From: Prosthecobacter sp.
GTDB taxonomy: Bacteria > Verrucomicrobiota > Verrucomicrobiia > Verrucomicrobiales > Verrucomicrobiaceae
Assembly (NCBI GenBank): GCA_021733925.1
Contig: JAIPJY010000019.1
Location: forward strand, 1 to 64,000
Direction of reading: 5' to 3'
Length of the DNA stretch: 64,000 nucleotides
Positions 40,804 to 49,469 of this stretch are shown piece after piece. A program made the translations under genes and the position numbers. How positions within the stretch are numbered: the stretch's first letter is position 1; every line of letters starts with the position of its first letter. The notes beneath the pieces were generated by a model. That model worked only from the letters and a program-made list of their open reading frames with translations. It ran no database searches and was not told where the DNA came from.

Positions 40804-41700
40804 ATGAATCCATCCACGCTCTCCCGCCGCCAGTTCGGAACTCTTGCCAGTGTCAGTGCCATCGCGGCGATGCTGCGGACGCAGATTGAAGCGGCGGACA
40901 AGGCGGCTGGAGGGAAGGTGCGGCATTCGGTGTGCAAGTGGTGCTACAAGGATATCCCGCTGGAGGATTTTTGTCTTGCGGCGAAGGAGATCGGACTGGA
41001 ATCGGTGGAGCTGCTGAATCCGGAGGATTTTGCGACGGTGAAGAAGCATGGGCTGCACTGCGCGATGGTGAGCTATCCGACGATTGAAGCTCCGGGTGGT
41101 GTGAAGCTGGGGCCGATCCCGAAGGGATGGAACCGGGTGGAGCATCATGATCTGCTGGTGCAGGCGTATGAGCCGCTGCTGCAGACGAGCGCCGAGGCGG
41201 GATTTAAGCAGGTGATCTGCTTCAGCGGGAATCGTGACGGCATGAATGACGAGCAGGGACTGGAGAACTGCGCGAAGGGGCTGCAGCGTCTGATGCCGCT
41301 GTGTGAAAAGCTGGGGGTGACGCTGGTGATGGAGTTGCTGAACAGCAAGGTGAACCACCCGGACTACATGTGCGACCACAGCGCGTGGGGCGTGGCTTTG
41401 TGCCAGAAGATCGGCTCGCCGCACTTCAAGCTGCTCTATGACATCTACCACATGCAGATCATGGAGGGGGATGTGATCGCGACGATCCGGCGGGACCATG
41501 AGTACTTTGCGCATTATCACACGGGTGGGGTGCCGGGACGCGCGGAGATTGATGAGACGCAGGAGCTGAATTATCCGGCGATCATCAAGGCGATTCAGGA
41601 GACGGGGTATACGGGATTTCTGGGACAGGAGTTTATTCCGAAGCGGGCGGACAAGCTGGCCTCTCTGAAGCAGGGGGTGCAGATCTGCACGGTGGCGTAG
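40804..41700 (+). CDS. Tat-exported hydroxypyruvate isomerase-like TIM-barrel protein
   Basis: A 298-residue member of the xylose-isomerase-like TIM-barrel superfamily, nearest in pattern to hydroxypyruvate isomerase / sugar-phosphate isomerase-epimerase proteins. The N-terminus has a twin-arginine-type signal, SRRQFGTLASVSAIAAM, which suggests export after folding with its metal bound. Likely metal ligands sit in VTLVMELLNSK, KLLYDIYHMQ and TGFLGQEF, and YFAHYHTGGVPGR is also typical. The substrate is unknown; sugar isomerisation outside the cytoplasm is inferred. Many verrucomicrobial paralogues share this Tat-plus-barrel form. It stands alone after a repeat-bearing gap. Confidence 0.82.
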   Translation: MNPSTLSRRQFGTLASVSAIAAMLRTQIEAADKAAGGKVRHSVCKWCYKDIPLEDFCLAAKEIGLESVELLNPEDFATVKKHGLHCAMVSYPTIEAPGGVKLGPIPKGWNRVEHHDLLVQAYEPLLQTSAEAGFKQVICFSGNRDGMNDEQGLENCAKGLQRLMPLCEKLGVTLVMELLNSKVNHPDYMCDHSAWGVALCQKIGSPHFKLLYDIYHMQIMEGDVIATIRRDHEYFAHYHTGGVPGRAEIDETQELNYPAIIKAIQETGYTGFLGQEFIPKRADKLASLKQGVQICTVA

Positions 41701-41742
41701 TGTGCGCATTCCTGTGGTCAGCGAACTGCATCACGAAAAGCC

Positions 41743-42174
41743 ATGCTTCATCATCTCTCCTTCGCCGTCACGGACATCGCACGCTCAGGGGCCTTCTATG
41801 ATGCCGTGCTGGCACCGCTGGGGTATGGGCGGGTGTGGGAGGATGAGACCTTTGTGGGCTATGGTTCAGAGGCTGGCAAAGATGTGTTTGCGCTGAAGCT
41901 GAGGCCTGAGAATGCGGGCGTGCCGGGGGATGGATTTCATGTGGCCTTTGCCGCGCCAACGCGGGAGGCAGTGAGTGCGTTTTACGAGGCTGCGCTGGTG
42001 CATGGCGGCAGGGATAACGGCGGCGCGGGACTGCACCCGGAATATGGGGAGGGTTACTTTGCTGCGTTTGTGATGGATCCGGATGGGTATCGGATTGAAG
42101 CGGTGATCACGGAGGGAGCCTCTGCGCTGGGACAGACTGAGGACAGGCAGGCAGATCTACTTTCCGCGTCATGA
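41743..42174 (+). CDS. VOC/glyoxalase-family protein
   Basis: A 143-residue single-domain protein of the vicinal oxygen chelate superfamily. It opens with MLHHLSFAVTDIARSGAFYDAVLAPLGY, the first beta-alpha module with its metal-site histidine. It closes with YFAAFVMDPDGYRIEAV, where the glutamate is the usual last ligand. The family includes glyoxalases, dioxygenases and antibiotic-binding proteins, so the reaction cannot be named. Its stop overlaps the start of the next gene by four bases (ATGA at 42171-42174), so the kinase-like protein downstream is probably made together with it. Confidence 0.85.
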   Translation: MLHHLSFAVTDIARSGAFYDAVLAPLGYGRVWEDETFVGYGSEAGKDVFALKLRPENAGVPGDGFHVAFAAPTREAVSAFYEAALVHGGRDNGGAGLHPEYGEGYFAAFVMDPDGYRIEAVITEGASALGQTEDRQADLLSAS

Positions 42175-43226
42175 TTCGGGAAGATCATCTGACGCTGCTC
42201 TGCAAGCCCTTTGGACTGGCATCATGCGACCTGAAGTTTGTTCGCAGCAACCAGAACTATGTGTACATGTGCCGACGCAAGGAAGAAAGGTGCATTCTGC
42301 GCATCTCCACCGGAAGGCACCGGAGCTGCGCCCAAGTGGAGGCCGAACTGGCCTGGATCGAATTTCTCGCGGCGCAGGGAGTCACCGTGTGCAGGCCGAT
42401 CCCGGCACTGAATGGCGAAACCTGTGTGACTCTGAACGCCGAGGGCACAGTTTATATCGTGACGTGCTTTGAGCATGCTCCAGGACGCAAGATCATGCCG
42501 TCTGACATCGCACCGCCGATCTATGAGAAGCTCGGCGGACTGCTGGCCCAGCTGCATTCTCATGCACTGAAGCTGCCTGAAGGCCCTGCCGCAGAAACGA
42601 GAGCGCAATGGCATGAGTCACGCCTGCTGAATGAGGATGTGGCAGACCTGCGGGGGCGCGTTTCACCGGGATTTCTGAAGAGCCTCAAGGATCTGATGCA
42701 GAAGCTGCGGAAACTGCCGGCGGCTCCCGGCTCCTTTGGCCTCATTCACGCTGACGCCTGCCTAGGAAACTGTTTTTTGGATGGCGGCCAACTGTGGATC
42801 TTCGACTTCGACAACTGCGAGCACGGGCACTTTGTGCAGGATTTTGCGACGATCTTGTACGATTCGATCTACTGCAGGGTTCTCAACCAGTTTGCTGATG
42901 AGGGGCTGAATGACCGCATCGCGCCGCTGTGGGCGGGGCTGTGGAAGGGGTACTCAAGGACAGGTCCGCTGCCGACGATTGAGGCACTCCAGCTCAAGCA
43001 TTTTTTCCTGCTGCGAGAGGCGGTGATCTACATCCACTACCACCGGACTCTGAATGTGACGACCTTGGATGACTCGTTTAAAGCGGGGCTGGAGGTGATG
43101 CGGAGAAATGTGGAAGCTCAGACGCATCAAGTGGACTTTGTGAGACTCGCAGAGGGATCAACGCAGCATTACGAGGGGCCTCAAGGTACAACCTTCACCG
43201 GCGTGCCCACGGAGGACTCGCGGTAG
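42171..43226 (+). CDS. APH/choline-kinase-fold phosphotransferase
   Basis: A 351-residue small-molecule kinase of the aminoglycoside phosphotransferase / homoserine kinase type II fold. The catalytic loop reads LIHADACLGNCF (His193, Asp195, Asn200), a variant of the usual HGDLHPGN, and the metal motif follows as WIFDFDNCEHG. The N-lobe includes SNQNYVYMCRR, and the LLAQLHSH helix is typical of APH proteins. Substrate unknown: sugar, amino alcohol or drug are all possible, and resistance should not be assumed. It is translationally coupled to the VOC gene by the ATGA overlap. Its 3' end overlaps the convergent L,D-transpeptidase gene by 46 bases. Confidence 0.85.
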   Translation: MIREDHLTLLCKPFGLASCDLKFVRSNQNYVYMCRRKEERCILRISTGRHRSCAQVEAELAWIEFLAAQGVTVCRPIPALNGETCVTLNAEGTVYIVTCFEHAPGRKIMPSDIAPPIYEKLGGLLAQLHSHALKLPEGPAAETRAQWHESRLLNEDVADLRGRVSPGFLKSLKDLMQKLRKLPAAPGSFGLIHADACLGNCFLDGGQLWIFDFDNCEHGHFVQDFATILYDSIYCRVLNQFADEGLNDRIAPLWAGLWKGYSRTGPLPTIEALQLKHFFLLREAVIYIHYHRTLNVTTLDDSFKAGLEVMRRNVEAQTHQVDFVRLAEGSTQHYEGPQGTTFTGVPTEDSR

Positions 43227-43852
43227 AAAATCTCGGCCATGCGGTGGGGGAGGCGGATGCAGCCGTGGGAGGCGGGGTAGCCGGGGAGATAGCCTTCGTG
43301 CATGCCGATCGCACCGGTGATGCGCATGAAATAGGGCATGATGGCTGCGTCAAACAACGCGCCGGGCGGTCGCGAATCTTTGCGCACATCGATCTCGCGC
43401 TTTAGGACTGTGCCGTCCCTGCTGACGTAGTCTCCGAACAAGGAGGAGGAATGATCCACATCCTTCTCAATGACTAAGAAACTGCCAGCCCTAGTGGCCA
43501 TGCCCTCCCGGCCCGAGGAAATCGGCGAGACACCGGCCAGCTGGCCGCCTTTGTAAAAGTAGATTTTCTGCTCCCCTAGACGGATCAGCATGCGGGGAGA
43601 GCCTGTCATGGAGTCGCCATGCCATTCGCCTTCGTCATACGTGGGGGTTTGTGATCGCGGTGTCTTCTGTGCCCGGGAGGCACGTGGCCGCTTGTACACT
43701 GGGACTTTTTCAATCCAGAAGGCACCTGTGCCGGGAATCGGATGGCGGACTTCTACTTCCTGTGAGCAGGCCATCAGGCTGACCGACACCAAAAGCAGCA
43801 GGCCGCGCGCAACACCACGACGCAAACCAAGTTCATGGGATGAAAAATTCAC
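43181..43852 (-). CDS. L,D-transpeptidase, probable lipoprotein
   Basis: A 223-residue YkuD-domain protein that should cross-link peptidoglycan or attach proteins to it in the periplasm. The start codon is GTG at 43852. The N-terminus is a lipoprotein signal with LMAC as a likely lipobox. The YkuD domain runs from RMLIRLGEQKIYFYKGG to the end. Its active site is MHEGYLPGYPASHGCIRLP, with His185 and the nucleophile Cys198 in SHGC. A basic, proline-rich linker at about residues 52-75 links lipid anchor and domain. Its final 46 bases overlap the convergent kinase gene, so the two transcripts are antisense at their 3' ends. Confidence 0.9.
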   Translation of the reverse strand: MNFSSHELGLRRGVARGLLLLVSVSLMACSQEVEVRHPIPGTGAFWIEKVPVYKRPRASRAQKTPRSQTPTYDEGEWHGDSMTGSPRMLIRLGEQKIYFYKGGQLAGVSPISSGREGMATRAGSFLVIEKDVDHSSSLFGDYVSRDGTVLKREIDVRKDSRPPGALFDAAIMPYFMRITGAIGMHEGYLPGYPASHGCIRLPHRMAEIFYRESSVGTPVKVVP

Positions 43853-43918
43853 TCAGCCGGGTAAACACAGCCCCACTCTGCACGCAACCGTTTTCAATGG
43901 GCCGAATGCTCTGCTGGG

Positions 43919-45778
43919 CTACTTTGCGTCTACTGGTGTCAGTTTTTCCAGTTCCTCGGTCGCTTTTTCCCAGTCGGAGGTGAATTTGGGGATCTTGGTC
44001 TCGACGGCTTCCAATTCGGCGCTGAGGACGCGGAACTGGGCGGCATCGGCATAGGTGGCCTCTTCCTGAAGGAGATTGACGATCTCGTGTTTGCGCTTGT
44101 CGAGGGCGGTGAGCTCCTGCTCGATTTTGAAGATGCGGAGATCGAGCTCTTTCTTGGCTTTGCTGTAGGCATTGCGGGCATCTGCCTCGGCGCGGCGCTG
44201 CTGCTTGCTCTTGGGCGGCTCTTTCGCTGAGGGGGCGCTGAAGTTGGTGGGCTGGGCGTTGTGGAGGGTGGCGGTGAGGGCCTCGCGGGCGGAGCCGGCC
44301 TTGGACTTGTCGAGGTAGTACTGGTAGTCGCCGGCGTAGGGGGTGATGACGCCGGCGCTGACGTGGAGGACGTGCTTGGCCATCTGACGGATGAAGTGCA
44401 CGTCATGGCTGATGAAGACGAGGGTGCCTTCGTATTGAGCGAGCGCGCCGATGAGGGCGTCGATGCTGCCCATGTCGAGATGGGTGGTGGGCTCGTCCAT
44501 GAGGAGGAAGTTCGGCGGATCGAGCAGGAGGCGCACGAGCACGAGGCGGGATTTCTCACCGCCGCTGAGGACGCCGACGGGCTTGAAGACGTCGTCGCCG
44601 TGAAAGAGGAAGGAGCCGAGGAGGGTGCGGCACATGTTTTCACCAGGGCGGCTGGGGAGGTCCATGGCGGACTGGAGGACGGTGTGCTTCATGTTGAGCA
44701 CATCGCCACGATACTGGGCGAAGTAGCCGAGTTTGACGTTGTGGCCGAGTTCGCAGACACCGGCCTGAGGGGTGAGTGCGCCGGCGAGCAGTTTGAGCAG
44801 GGTGGATTTACCGGCGCCGTTGGGCCCGACGAGGACGGTGCACTGGCCGCGTTCGATTTCGAGATCGAGACCGGTGTAAACGGGCTGTGCGCCGTAGGCG
44901 AAATCGACGTCCTTGACGCGGATGACGCGCTGGCCGCTGCGGGGTGGCTGGGGGAAGCGGAACTTGACGGTTTTGGCGTCGGCCACAGGTGCATCGACTT
45001 TTTCGATGCGGTCGATCATCTTGGCCTTGTCCTGCGCACGGGAGGCGAAGTTGGCCTTGGCTTTGAACTTGTCCACCCAGGCCTGCATCTTGGCGAGTTC
45101 GCGCTGCTGATTGTCATAGGCGCCCTGGAGCTGCTCCATGCGTGCGGCTTTTTCGCGGGTGTAATCGTCGAAGTTGCCGGTGTAGCGGGTGATCTTGCTG
45201 TGGGCGACTTCGAGGATGCTGTCACACAAGGCATTGAGGAATTCGCGGTCATGCGAAATCATGAGGATGGCACCCGGGTAGCTCTGGAGGTAATTTTGGA
45301 ACCAGATGAGGGATTCGAGGTCGAGATGGTTCGTCGGTTCGTCGAGAAGGAGGAGATCGGGCTCCTGGACGAGAAGGCGGGCGAGGTGGGCGCGCATGAC
45401 CCAGCCGCCGCTGAGGGTGCGGGCATTGCGCTCGAAGTCAGACTCACGAAACGCGAGGCCGCTGAGGATGCGCTTGGCCTTGGGTTCGACCTCCCAGCGG
45501 CTGTTTTCATCGATGTGGCCGGTGGCGAGCTCCAGCACGGTCACATCTTCAATGGGGGCGCTTTCCTGCGGCAGGAAGCCGAAGGTGATGCCACGCTCCA
45601 TGACCACCTGGCCGTCGTCCGGGACGGTGTCGCGCAGCAGCAGGGAGAAGAGCGTGGATTTGCCGGCGCCATTGGGGCCGATCAGGCCGATTTTTTCGCC
45701 ACGGTTGATGTGAAACGACACCTGGCTGAACAGAGTGCGGCCGGCGTAGGTTTTGCTGACATTGGAAACGGAGAGCAT
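43919..45778 (-). CDS. ABC-F family ATPase
   Basis: A 619-residue cytoplasmic protein with two ABC ATPase domains and no membrane segment, the ABC-F layout of ribosome-associated factors (Uup, YheS, EttA). I start at MLSVSNVSKTYAG (45778); the 30 codons upstream do not belong. Each half has Walker A (GPNGAGKS), a signature (LSGGW and LSGGEKSRL) and Walker B (LLLDEPTNHLD and LLMDEPTTHLD). Between them is the P-site tRNA interaction motif region, rich in Gln/Lys/Arg. A C-terminal coiled coil (QRRAEADARNAYSKAKKEL onward) resembles that of YheS-like members. A role in translation or ribosome rescue is inferred. It is divergent from the gene at 45964. Confidence 0.93.
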   Translation of the reverse strand: MLSVSNVSKTYAGRTLFSQVSFHINRGEKIGLIGPNGAGKSTLFSLLLRDTVPDDGQVVMERGITFGFLPQESAPIEDVTVLELATGHIDENSRWEVEPKAKRILSGLAFRESDFERNARTLSGGWVMRAHLARLLVQEPDLLLLDEPTNHLDLESLIWFQNYLQSYPGAILMISHDREFLNALCDSILEVAHSKITRYTGNFDDYTREKAARMEQLQGAYDNQQRELAKMQAWVDKFKAKANFASRAQDKAKMIDRIEKVDAPVADAKTVKFRFPQPPRSGQRVIRVKDVDFAYGAQPVYTGLDLEIERGQCTVLVGPNGAGKSTLLKLLAGALTPQAGVCELGHNVKLGYFAQYRGDVLNMKHTVLQSAMDLPSRPGENMCRTLLGSFLFHGDDVFKPVGVLSGGEKSRLVLVRLLLDPPNFLLMDEPTTHLDMGSIDALIGALAQYEGTLVFISHDVHFIRQMAKHVLHVSAGVITPYAGDYQYYLDKSKAGSAREALTATLHNAQPTNFSAPSAKEPPKSKQQRRAEADARNAYSKAKKELDLRIFKIEQELTALDKRKHEIVNLLQEEATYADAAQFRVLSAELEAVETKIPKFTSDWEKATEELEKLTPVDAK

Positions 45779-45963
45779 GAGGGAAAGGGGGCGTGCACTG
45801 TGGCGTTGAATTGCCCAGTGTCGAGGGCGTAGGCATGTCCAGATTTGTATCCGAAAAGTCGGAGGCACTCAGCACATTTGAGGGCTAAGCAGCCGACTCT
45901 TTGACATTGTGAACGAAACTCCGGCTTGGCGAGGGGCGTTCTTTGTGAAAGCTTGCCTGCCCT

Positions 45964-47073
45964 ATGAAATCGAGTCTCGTCTGTTTGTTTGCCCTTGCCG
46001 CTGTGTCTTTGCAGGCGGCGGCGGATTTGTCGAAACCCATCGAAGCACTGCGTGCGGTGCAGAAGGAGGGCGAGGGTAATGAGGCGGCGGCGCAGGCGTG
46101 GCAGGAGATTGTGAAGGCGGATGCGGCGACGCTGCCGGAGGTGCTGAAGGGCATGAACGGGGCGAATCCGCTGGCGGAAAACTGGCTGCGGGCGGCGGTG
46201 GGGGTGATCGCCGATGAAGCACTGAAGGCGAAGAAGCTGCCGGTGGCGGCGCTGGTGACGTTTTTGAAGAACACCCAAAACAGCCCCGGAGCGCGGGTGG
46301 TGGCATTTGATCTGATCCATCGGGCGGACGAGAAGCTGGCGGAGGAATTGACGCCGACACTGCTGGAGGATCCGAGTTCGGACCTGCGGCGGCATCCGGT
46401 GGCGAAGCTGATCGAGGCGGGTGACGCGGCGCTGGAGAAGAAGGACAAGGATGCGGCGATCGTGGCCTATGGCAAGGGTTTGGGTGGGGCGCGGGATGAG
46501 GACCAGATCAAGGAACTGGCGAAGAAACTGCGCGCCCTGGACCAAAAAGTGGACCTGCCGAAGCATTTCGGATTTTTGATGAGCTGGAAGATGATCGCAC
46601 CGTTCAGTAATGCGGATCGCGCCGGGTTCGACACGGTGTATCCGCCGGAGAAGGAGCTGAAGTTTGATGCGGTCTATGAAGGCAAGACGAAGGAGGCGAA
46701 GTGGGTGGACTTCACGAGCACGGAGGAGTACGGCAAGATCGACTTTAACAAGCCCTTTGGCATGGAGAAGAGCGTGGTGGGCTACGCGGCGACGGATTTT
46801 TTCAGCACGGAGGACCGGCCGGCGGAGATCCGCATCGGCTGCAAGGACGGCTGGAAGGTGTGGCTGAACGGAGAGCTGCTGTTTGCGCGTGATGAGTATC
46901 ACCGCGGCGCGAAGCTGGATCAGTACAAGCTGCCGTGCCAGCTCAAGAAGGGGAAGAACACGATCCTGGTGAAGTGCTGCCAGAACGAGCAGACGGAGCA
47001 GTGGACGGTGGAGTGGGAGTTCCAGCTGCGCGTGTGCGATGCGACGGGGACGGCGATCCTGGCAGCGAAGTAA
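45964..47073 (+). CDS. Secreted protein of unknown function
   Basis: A 369-residue exported protein that I do not recognise. A signal peptide (MKSSLVCLFALAAVSLQAAA) is followed by an alpha-helical, alanine-rich region to about residue 190, which looks like helical repeats (REMEMBER-like Lys/Glu/Ala pattern, TFLKNTQNSPGARVVAFDLI). The C-terminal third is beta-rich and resembles the jelly-roll accessory domains of glycoside hydrolases: AATDFFSTEDRPAEIRIGC, GWKVWLNGELLFAR, KKGKNTILVKC, WTVEWEFQLRVCD. It is the first gene of a plus-strand trio with a PQQ propeller 20 bases on. A role in binding a periplasmic or external ligand is a guess. Confidence 0.75.
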   Translation: MKSSLVCLFALAAVSLQAAADLSKPIEALRAVQKEGEGNEAAAQAWQEIVKADAATLPEVLKGMNGANPLAENWLRAAVGVIADEALKAKKLPVAALVTFLKNTQNSPGARVVAFDLIHRADEKLAEELTPTLLEDPSSDLRRHPVAKLIEAGDAALEKKDKDAAIVAYGKGLGGARDEDQIKELAKKLRALDQKVDLPKHFGFLMSWKMIAPFSNADRAGFDTVYPPEKELKFDAVYEGKTKEAKWVDFTSTEEYGKIDFNKPFGMEKSVVGYAATDFFSTEDRPAEIRIGCKDGWKVWLNGELLFARDEYHRGAKLDQYKLPCQLKKGKNTILVKCCQNEQTEQWTVEWEFQLRVCDATGTAILAAK

Positions 47074-47093
47074 CCTTTAAGCTGATGACGAAT

Positions 47094-48260
47094 ATGAAAA
47101 CGATTTCGATGTGTTTGATGATGTGCCTGGCAACGGGCGTGGTGCGTGCCGACTGGCTGCAGTTTCGCGGGCCGAATGCCTCGGCGGTTTCGACGGAGGC
47201 GAAGGTGCCGGGGGATAATCTGAAAATTGCGTGGACTGCGGATCTGCCTGGGCGTGGGCTTTCGGCACCGATTGTGGTGGGGGACCGGGTGTTTGTGACG
47301 TGCTCCAGCGGGCCTGGGCAGGAGACGCTGCATGTGTTTTGCTTTAATGCGGCGGATGGCACGAAGCGCTGGGAGCGTGCGATGCGTTCGACCGGCCGGA
47401 CGATGACGCACAACAAGACGTGCGTGGCGGCGAACACGCCATGCAGCGACGGGGAGCGGGTGTTTGCGCTGTTCTCTTCGAATGATTTGTTTGCCTTTGA
47501 TCTCGACGGGAATCTGCTGTGGCTGCGCGGGCTGACGTTTGACTACCCGAATGCGAGCAACAGCCTGGGCATGTCGCAGAGCCCGGTGGTGATGGATGGC
47601 ACGCTGGTGGTGCAGAGCGAGAATGACAGCGAGTCCTTTGTGGCGGGCCTGGATGTGGCCACGGGTCGCAACAAGTGGAAGCTGGAGCGTCCGAAGGCGG
47701 CGAACTGGTCGAGCGCGACGGTGTGGAAAAACACGGTGGCCCTGCAGTCGAGCAAGGGCATCCTGGCGGTGGAGCCGGCGACGGGCAAGACGGTGTGGGA
47801 TTACAGCGACGGGGCGAGCACGATCCCGTCGAGCGCTGGCGCTGGTGATATTCTTTATGCGGCATCGCACGGGATCACGGCGCTGGCGCCGGAGAAGGGC
47901 TCGGTGACGCAGCTGTGGCGCAATGAGAAGCTGAACTCAGGCACGGCGAGTCCGCTGGTGCTGGGTGATTCGCTCTATGTGGTGAATGGCGCGGGCGTGC
48001 TGATCAAAGCGAGCCTCAAGAATGGTGACGAGGCGTGGAAGATGCGCATGAAGGGCCCATTCAGCGGATCGCCTGTGGCGGCGGGGAAGCGCATCTACAT
48101 CGTGAATGAGCGTGGAATTTTTCAGGTGATCGATCCCGAAGCGCCTGAGGGCAAGGTGCTGAAGGAGATTGAGCTGAAGGAGACGGTGCTCACGACGCCT
48201 GCGATTTCTGGTGGAGCGATCTATGTGCGCAGTGACGCGAAACTGTGGAAGCTGCAATAA
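47094..48260 (+). CDS. Secreted PQQ-like beta-propeller protein
   Basis: A 388-residue exported propeller of the PQQ-repeat / BamB-like group. The start at 47094 gives a signal peptide (MKTISMCLMMCLATGVVRA) directly before DWLQFRGPNASAVS, the standard opening of these verrucomicrobial proteins; 47085 is an alternative. Blade motifs include VFCFNAADGTKRWERA, LFAFDLDGNLLWLRG, VAGLDVATGRNKWKLE and LAVEPATGKTVWDYSDG. No quinone-binding catalytic residues can be assigned, so a scaffold or binding role is more likely than dehydrogenase activity. Its stop codon shares one base with the next start (TAATG), so the membrane protein downstream is coupled to it. Confidence 0.87.
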   Translation: MKTISMCLMMCLATGVVRADWLQFRGPNASAVSTEAKVPGDNLKIAWTADLPGRGLSAPIVVGDRVFVTCSSGPGQETLHVFCFNAADGTKRWERAMRSTGRTMTHNKTCVAANTPCSDGERVFALFSSNDLFAFDLDGNLLWLRGLTFDYPNASNSLGMSQSPVVMDGTLVVQSENDSESFVAGLDVATGRNKWKLERPKAANWSSATVWKNTVALQSSKGILAVEPATGKTVWDYSDGASTIPSSAGAGDILYAASHGITALAPEKGSVTQLWRNEKLNSGTASPLVLGDSLYVVNGAGVLIKASLKNGDEAWKMRMKGPFSGSPVAAGKRIYIVNERGIFQVIDPEAPEGKVLKEIELKETVLTTPAISGGAIYVRSDAKLWKLQ

Positions 48261-48997
48261 TGGCGACCACCGACGAGTCCGCAGAGGAGCCTGAAGAGCT
48301 GGATGCCTCCATCACAAGCGAGGTGGAGCAGGAGACCTCGCGTGCGCTGGGGAAGGAAACGCGCCAGGTGCTGTTTGCGGTGCTGCTGGTGGCGGCGTTT
48401 ATGGCGCTGGCTCAATTCACGGGGTTGAAGGCGTGGATCACGAATGTGCAAATATGGAAAGAGATGGTGCGCCAATTTGGCTGGGGTGCGCATGCGATCT
48501 TCATGGTCGCGTGTGCGGGGACGGTGATGCTGGGGGTGCCGCGCCTGCCACTGTGTGCCGCCGCCGGCCTGATCTTTGGCTTTGGTGAAGGTCTGGCGCT
48601 GTCGCTGATCGCGTCAACGCTTGGATCTTATGGAGCTTTTATCCTATCACGACATGGGTTTAGACGCGCTGTGGAGTCACGGGCGGATAAATGGCCGTGG
48701 CTCAAAAAATTGCTGAAAAAGCCTTCGGTGTTGCGAGTGTTCTGGGTGCGGCAGCTGATGGTGCCCGGGCTGGTGCTAAATGTCCTGCTGGGCATGACAC
48801 CGGTGAAGCACACGCGCTTTCTGCTTGGCACGCTGCTGGGTTACCTGCCACTGAACGTGGCGTTCAGCCTTGTGGGCAGCGGGTTGGGCAAAGGCCATCT
48901 CGCGACGACGTTTACGCAACTGCTAGCGGCCATGGCGGTGATCAACATCGCCGCGTGGCTGGTGTATCGGGTGATGAAGAAGCAGAAGAACGGCTGA
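48260..48997 (+). CDS. TVP38/TMEM64 (DedA-like) membrane protein
   Basis: A 245-residue inner-membrane protein of the TVP38/TMEM64 / SNARE-associated family, related to DedA. A charged, acidic N-terminal tail (residues 1-35) precedes a membrane helix (VLFAVLLVAAFMALAQF). The family core follows: GVPRLPLCAAAGLIFGFGEGL, SLIASTLGSYGAFILSRHGFRR, and VFWVRQLMVPGLVLNVLLGMTPV. A final helix, AMAVINIAAWLVYRVM, is cut by basic residues. Family members are tied to lipid or membrane homeostasis and proton-linked transport; the actual cargo is unknown. The start overlaps the propeller stop by one base; a GTG five codons upstream is possible. Confidence 0.9.
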   Translation: MATTDESAEEPEELDASITSEVEQETSRALGKETRQVLFAVLLVAAFMALAQFTGLKAWITNVQIWKEMVRQFGWGAHAIFMVACAGTVMLGVPRLPLCAAAGLIFGFGEGLALSLIASTLGSYGAFILSRHGFRRAVESRADKWPWLKKLLKKPSVLRVFWVRQLMVPGLVLNVLLGMTPVKHTRFLLGTLLGYLPLNVAFSLVGSGLGKGHLATTFTQLLAAMAVINIAAWLVYRVMKKQKNG

Positions 48998-49007
48998 AGC
49001 AGCGGGC

Positions 49008-49469
49008 TCAATGCATGGCGTGCCAGGTGAGCGTGTGATGTTCCGCATCCTCCGAGTCGGTCTGCAGCGCAGCGGCCACGACGGCGACCAGACCAATGAG
49101 CACTGCGGCGGGAAAGATGAGGATCAGCAGAGGCAGGAGCATGATGAAGGCGAGCGGGCCGAGGACGAGGCTGAGCGCGATGGTCTCCCAGCCGAACTGC
49201 TTCAGTTTAAGTCCGACGGGAGGCGTGCCGCGCTGGCCGCTTTTGACAAAGACGTGCTCCTGGCGCAGCCAGACAAGCAGGGGGCGCAAGGCCTGACGGA
49301 AGGGCCGAAGGAAGGTGGCCTTCATGCGTCGGAACTGCCAGACGCGGTGGAGATTGCGGGTGACGAAACGCGCTTCGGCGTCGTGGGCACTGGCGGCTTG
49401 TTGAAACGAGGCCGCCTGCCCTCGTTGAGGTACAGGGATCGTGTTCATGGGTTGGATAGTTGCTACCAT
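49008..49469 (-). CDS. Small predicted membrane protein, unknown
   Basis: An unrecognised 153-residue protein. The N-terminal two thirds are soluble and basic (ARFVTRNLHRVWQFRRMKATFLRPFRQAL). They are followed by one or two hydrophobic stretches, IALSLVLGPLAFIMLLPLL and ILIFPAAVLIGLVAVVAAA, and an acidic, histidine-rich tail (TDSEDAEHHTLTWHAMH) that could bind metal. A second ATG at 49448 may be the true start. It converges on the TVP38 gene with only ten bases between the stop codons. No function is proposed; the codon pattern and length support a real gene. Confidence 0.6.
   Translation of the reverse strand: MVATIQPMNTIPVPQRGQAASFQQAASAHDAEARFVTRNLHRVWQFRRMKATFLRPFRQALRPLLVWLRQEHVFVKSGQRGTPPVGLKLKQFGWETIALSLVLGPLAFIMLLPLLILIFPAAVLIGLVAVVAAALQTDSEDAEHHTLTWHAMH

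Noticed and set aside
42171-43226. Aminoglycoside resistance gene
   Set aside because: The fold fits APH enzymes, but the fold serves many housekeeping kinases and nothing in the context indicates drug resistance.
44261-45832. 523-residue open frame antisense to the ABC-F gene
   Set aside because: The minus strand carries a complete ABC-F protein with all ATPase motifs; the plus-strand reading is Gly/Glu/Val-rich with no recognisable domain.
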